Origin: Collinsella sp.
Lineage (GTDB): Bacteria; Actinomycetota; Coriobacteriia; Coriobacteriales; Coriobacteriaceae
Length of the DNA stretch: 18,501 nucleotides
Direction of reading: 5' to 3'
NCBI GenBank assembly: GCA_019414545.1
Contig: DXLV01000033.1
Span: forward strand, 1 to 18,501
A program made the position numbers and the translations under genes. The notes under the pieces were generated by a model, which did no database searches, had not been told where the DNA came from, and saw only the letters and a list, made by a program, of their open reading frames with translations. Positions 16,512 through 18,501 of the stretch are shown here, piece after piece; position 1 is the stretch's first letter; each line of letters opens with the position of its first letter.

Positions 16512-16545
16512 GTGTCCAAACGAGTGGACAGACGCTGCGATCTTC

Positions 16546-16887
16546 TTAGCGCTTCTCGGGGATGCGAGCAGCCTTGCCCACCTTGTCGCGGAGGTAGTAC
16601 AGCTTGGCGCGACGGACGCGACCATGACGAACGACCTCGAGCTTGGCGATCTTGGGGCTGTGAAGCGGGAAGGTACGCTCAACACCGACACCGAAGGACA
16701 TCTTGCGGACGGTGAAGGTCTCGCGGGCACCCGCGCCGGCCATGCGGATGACGTCGCCCTGGAAGACCTGAATGCGCTCGCGGTCGCCTTCCTTAATGCG
16801 GTAGTGAACCTTGACGTTGTCGGCGACGCGAACCTGAGGAATGTCCTCGCGGATCTGCTGACGCTCGATTGCGCGGATGTAATCCAT
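16546..16887 (-). CDS. rplS: 50S ribosomal protein L19
   Basis: Large-subunit protein at the 30S-50S interface. The product is 113 residues, the usual length. MDYIRAIERQQIREDIPQ at the start, RIQVFQGDVI, RETFTVRKMSFGVGVERTFP and the C-terminal VRRAKLYYLRDKVGKAARI are diagnostic. The ATG at 16887 lies about 7 nt after AAGGAA; an in-frame TTG two codons earlier sits against that site and is unlikely. It stands alone between its own promoter and terminator, without the rpsP-rimM-trmD genes that often precede it. Confidence 0.97.
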   Translation of the reverse strand: MDYIRAIERQQIREDIPQVRVADNVKVHYRIKEGDRERIQVFQGDVIRMAGAGARETFTVRKMSFGVGVERTFPLHSPKIAKLEVVRHGRVRRAKLYYLRDKVGKAARIPEKR

Positions 16888-16950
16888 GTGCAATTCCTTA
16901 CTCTTCTAGAGGTGCCGTACCACCTTGGCCGGCACGTAGTTGAACAAACG
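16888..16950 (-). promoter_or_regulatory. Structured 5' leader of rplS, candidate L19 leader
   Basis: From the predicted start near 16950 the leader is about 62 nt. It holds a strong hairpin at 16912-16935: GTGCCGGCC pairs with GGTACGGCAC with one bulged A and the 5-nt loop AAGGT. It ends about 18 nt before the ribosome site. L19-binding leaders are known in other phyla; similarity to them has not been tested here. Confidence 0.4.
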
Positions 16951-16956
16951 TATTCG

Positions 16957-16984
16957 AGTATACACGCGCGGGTTTCTGCTGCAA
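16957..16984 (-). promoter_or_regulatory. Sigma-70-type promoter of rplS
   Basis: On the minus strand TTGCAG (16984-16979) and TATACT (16962-16957) with a 16-nt spacer. The start would be near 16950, leaving a leader of about 60 nt. Confidence 0.7.
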
Positions 16985-17021
16985 GAACAATTTTTTGCGC
17001 AGACAAAAAGACAAAACCCGC
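16968..17021. repeat. Inverted repeat spanning the rplS promoter upstream region
   Basis: GCGGGTTT (16968-16975) and AAACCCGC (17014-17021) are perfect reverse complements 38 nt apart. The inner TCTGC and GCAGA segments can extend the pairing with a bulge. The left arm lies in the promoter spacer. It could fold in read-through RNA from ppdK or be chance in GC-rich DNA. Confidence 0.35.
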
Positions 17022-17030
17022 ACATGATAA

Positions 17031-17058
17031 CCGCCCGTCTCACGAATGAGACGGGCGG
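17031..17058 (-). terminator. Terminator-like hairpin after ppdK
   Basis: A perfect 11-bp stem (CCGCCCGTCTC at 17031-17041 with GAGACGGGCGG at 17048-17058) and a 6-nt loop, 38 nt after the ppdK stop. The following minus-strand bases, TTATCATG, are only weakly T-rich, so efficiency is uncertain, but stem strength and place favour a terminator. Confidence 0.65.
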
Positions 17059-17096
17059 CATGAAGGGGGCTACGCTAGGCGTCTAAACCCAAAACG

Positions 17097-18501
17097 TTAG
17101 GCGGAACGCTTGGCCTCGAGCTTGGCCTGAGCGGCAGCCAGGCGCGCGAGGGGCACGCGATAGGGCGAGCAGGACACGTAGTCCACGTCGGCCACGTTAA
17201 ACAGGCCCTTGATGGACTTGGGGTCGCCGCCGTGCTCGCCGCACACGCCAAAGTGCATGTCGGGATTGGTGGCGCGGCCCTTCTCGACGGCCAAGCGCAC
17301 GAGCTCCAGCACCGCCGCGTCGATGGTCTCGAAGGGGTTGTCTTTCAGGATCTTTTTATGCATGTACAGCGGGATGAACTTGGCCTCGGCGTCATCGCGC
17401 GAGAAGCCAAAGGTCGTCTGGGTGAGGTCGTTGGTGCCAAAGCAGAAGAAGTCGGCATGATGGGCGATCTCGTCAGCGACCATGCAGGCACGCGGCAGCT
17501 CGAGCATCGTGCCCACGGGAATATTGAGCTCGACGCCTTCCTCGGCGGAAACCTCGGCGATCACGCGCTCGATAACCTCGCGGGTCTGGACATGCTCGGC
17601 CGTGATGGAAACGAGCGGAACCATGATCTCGGGGCGCGGGTCGACACCCTCCTTGATAAGGCGGGCAGCGGCCGTGGCGACGGCGCGAACCTGCATGAGC
17701 GGCAGATCGCCAAAGACGACGGACAGGCGCACGCCGCGCAAGCCCAGCATGGGGTTGGACTCGACCATGCCGTCAATGCGACGCAGGCGGGCGCGCAGGG
17801 CAGTGAGCTCCTCCTCGGGAGCGCCGGCGGCCTCCTTCTTGGTGATGGCGACCTCGAGCTCGCGAGGATTATCCAGGAACTCATGAAGCGGCGGATCGAG
17901 CAGGCGGACGACCACATCGCGACCGGACATGGTCTTGAACATCGCCAGGAAGTCCTCGGTCTGAACCTTGAGCAAGTCGGCCAGGGCCTGCTGCTTCACG
18001 GCCTCATCGTCAGACAGGATAAAGCTCTGGATGATGTTCTTGCGATCGCCCAGGAACATGTGCTCGGTGCGGCACAGACCGATGGCCTCGGCGCCAAACT
18101 CGAGCGCGAGCTCGGCATCCTCGGGGTTGTCGGCGTTGACGCGCACGTGGTTGGCGTGGCCACCGGTCTCGTCCAAACGGATCTCATCGGCCCAAGACAG
18201 GATGGTGTCCAGGTCGCCGGTGAGCTCTGCAGAGACCAGGTCGACCGCGCCGTCGACGACGATACCCTGGGTGCCGTCGATGGAGATGACATCGCCCTCG
18301 CGCAGCACGCGGTCGCTGCCCTCGATGCGCACGACCTTCTCTGCCGCGTCAATGTGGAAGCGCTCAACGCCGCAAACGCAGGGCGTACCCATGCCGCGGG
18401 CGATAACGGCGGCATGGCTCGTCTTGCCACCGTGGCTGGTCAGGATGCCCTCGGCGGCGACCATGCCCTTCAGGTCGTCGGGGGTGGGCTCCCAGCGGAC
18501 C
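17097..18501 (-). CDS. ppdK: Pyruvate, phosphate dikinase, C-terminal part (5' end beyond window)
   Basis: Interconverts pyruvate, ATP and phosphate with phosphoenolpyruvate, AMP and diphosphate. In anaerobes it can run in the glycolytic direction. The visible 467 residues are about half of a usual enzyme of 880-900. They start in the phosphohistidine swivel domain, where HGGKTSHAAVIARGMG holds the phosphorylated His (about fragment residue 29) and is followed by TPCVCG. The rest is the C-terminal PEP/pyruvate barrel, with MLGLRGVRL, FGTNDLTQTTFGFSRDDAE, FGVCGEHGGDPKSI with the catalytic Cys, and the terminal SCSPYRVPLARLAAAQA typical of classical PPDK. The frame is open to the right edge; an internal ATG at 18464 is not the start. 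It is separated from rplS by a hairpin. Confidence 0.97.
   Translation of the reverse strand, partial: VRWEPTPDDLKGMVAAEGILTSHGGKTSHAAVIARGMGTPCVCGVERFHIDAAEKVVRIEGSDRVLREGDVISIDGTQGIVVDGAVDLVSAELTGDLDTILSWADEIRLDETGGHANHVRVNADNPEDAELALEFGAEAIGLCRTEHMFLGDRKNIIQSFILSDDEAVKQQALADLLKVQTEDFLAMFKTMSGRDVVVRLLDPPLHEFLDNPRELEVAITKKEAAGAPEEELTALRARLRRIDGMVESNPMLGLRGVRLSVVFGDLPLMQVRAVATAAARLIKEGVDPRPEIMVPLVSITAEHVQTREVIERVIAEVSAEEGVELNIPVGTMLELPRACMVADEIAHHADFFCFGTNDLTQTTFGFSRDDAEAKFIPLYMHKKILKDNPFETIDAAVLELVRLAVEKGRATNPDMHFGVCGEHGGDPKSIKGLFNVADVDYVSCSPYRVPLARLAAAQAKLEAKRSA

Overview
The window is an ungapped stretch of core bacterial chromosome with every gene on the minus strand. The sequence is GC-rich. 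The gene order is the classic Gram-positive rplS-rnhB-yraN-comM-dprA-trmFO-xerC-rpsB-tsf-pyrH-frr-uppS-cdsA-dxr-rseP-ispG-proS string, next to a classical pyruvate, phosphate dikinase. Together with the style of the proteins this points to a high-GC anaerobic Gram-positive of the Coriobacteriia (Collinsella or Olsenella type). The genus is an inference. I see no mobile elements, tRNA or rRNA genes, CRISPR arrays or phage genes.

Layout, in transcription order from the right edge. (1) The 3' part of ppdK ends in a hairpin near 17031-17058. (2) rplS (ribosomal protein L19) has its own promoter, a structured leader and a UUCG-loop terminator at 16482-16511. (3) rnhB is followed by a terminator at 15573-15614. 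(4) yraN-comM-dprA-trmFO-xerC is tightly packed, with stop/start overlaps at yraN/comM, comM/dprA and, apparently through a non-canonical AUA start, trmFO/xerC. (5) rpsB-tsf has a near-consensus promoter overlapped by a perfect 7-6-7 inverted repeat, a leader of about 130 nt, and a terminator at 8344-8377. (6) pyrH-frr-uppS-cdsA-dxr-rseP-ispG-proS is an eight-gene operon driven by an extended -10 promoter, with gaps of 0-25 nt. proS is cut by the left edge.

The units group translation (rplS, rpsB, tsf, frr, proS, and trmFO for tRNA m5U54), DNA transactions (rnhB, comM, dprA, xerC, yraN) and envelope or isoprenoid supply (dxr and ispG of the MEP pathway, uppS for undecaprenyl carrier, cdsA for phospholipids, and the site-2 protease rseP). 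pyrH supplies UMP phosphorylation at the head of the operon.

Most of this is ordinary housekeeping DNA, and I found no strong case for a wholly new system. The best leads are: a site-2 protease with an inserted domain of about 110 residues that contains a winged-helix-like segment; a xerC whose conserved N-terminus can only be reached from an AUA codon overlapping the trmFO stop; a palindrome inside the rpsB promoter; candidate ribosomal-protein leaders before rpsB and rplS; and a DprA that lacks the N-terminal SAM domain and has an altered core motif.
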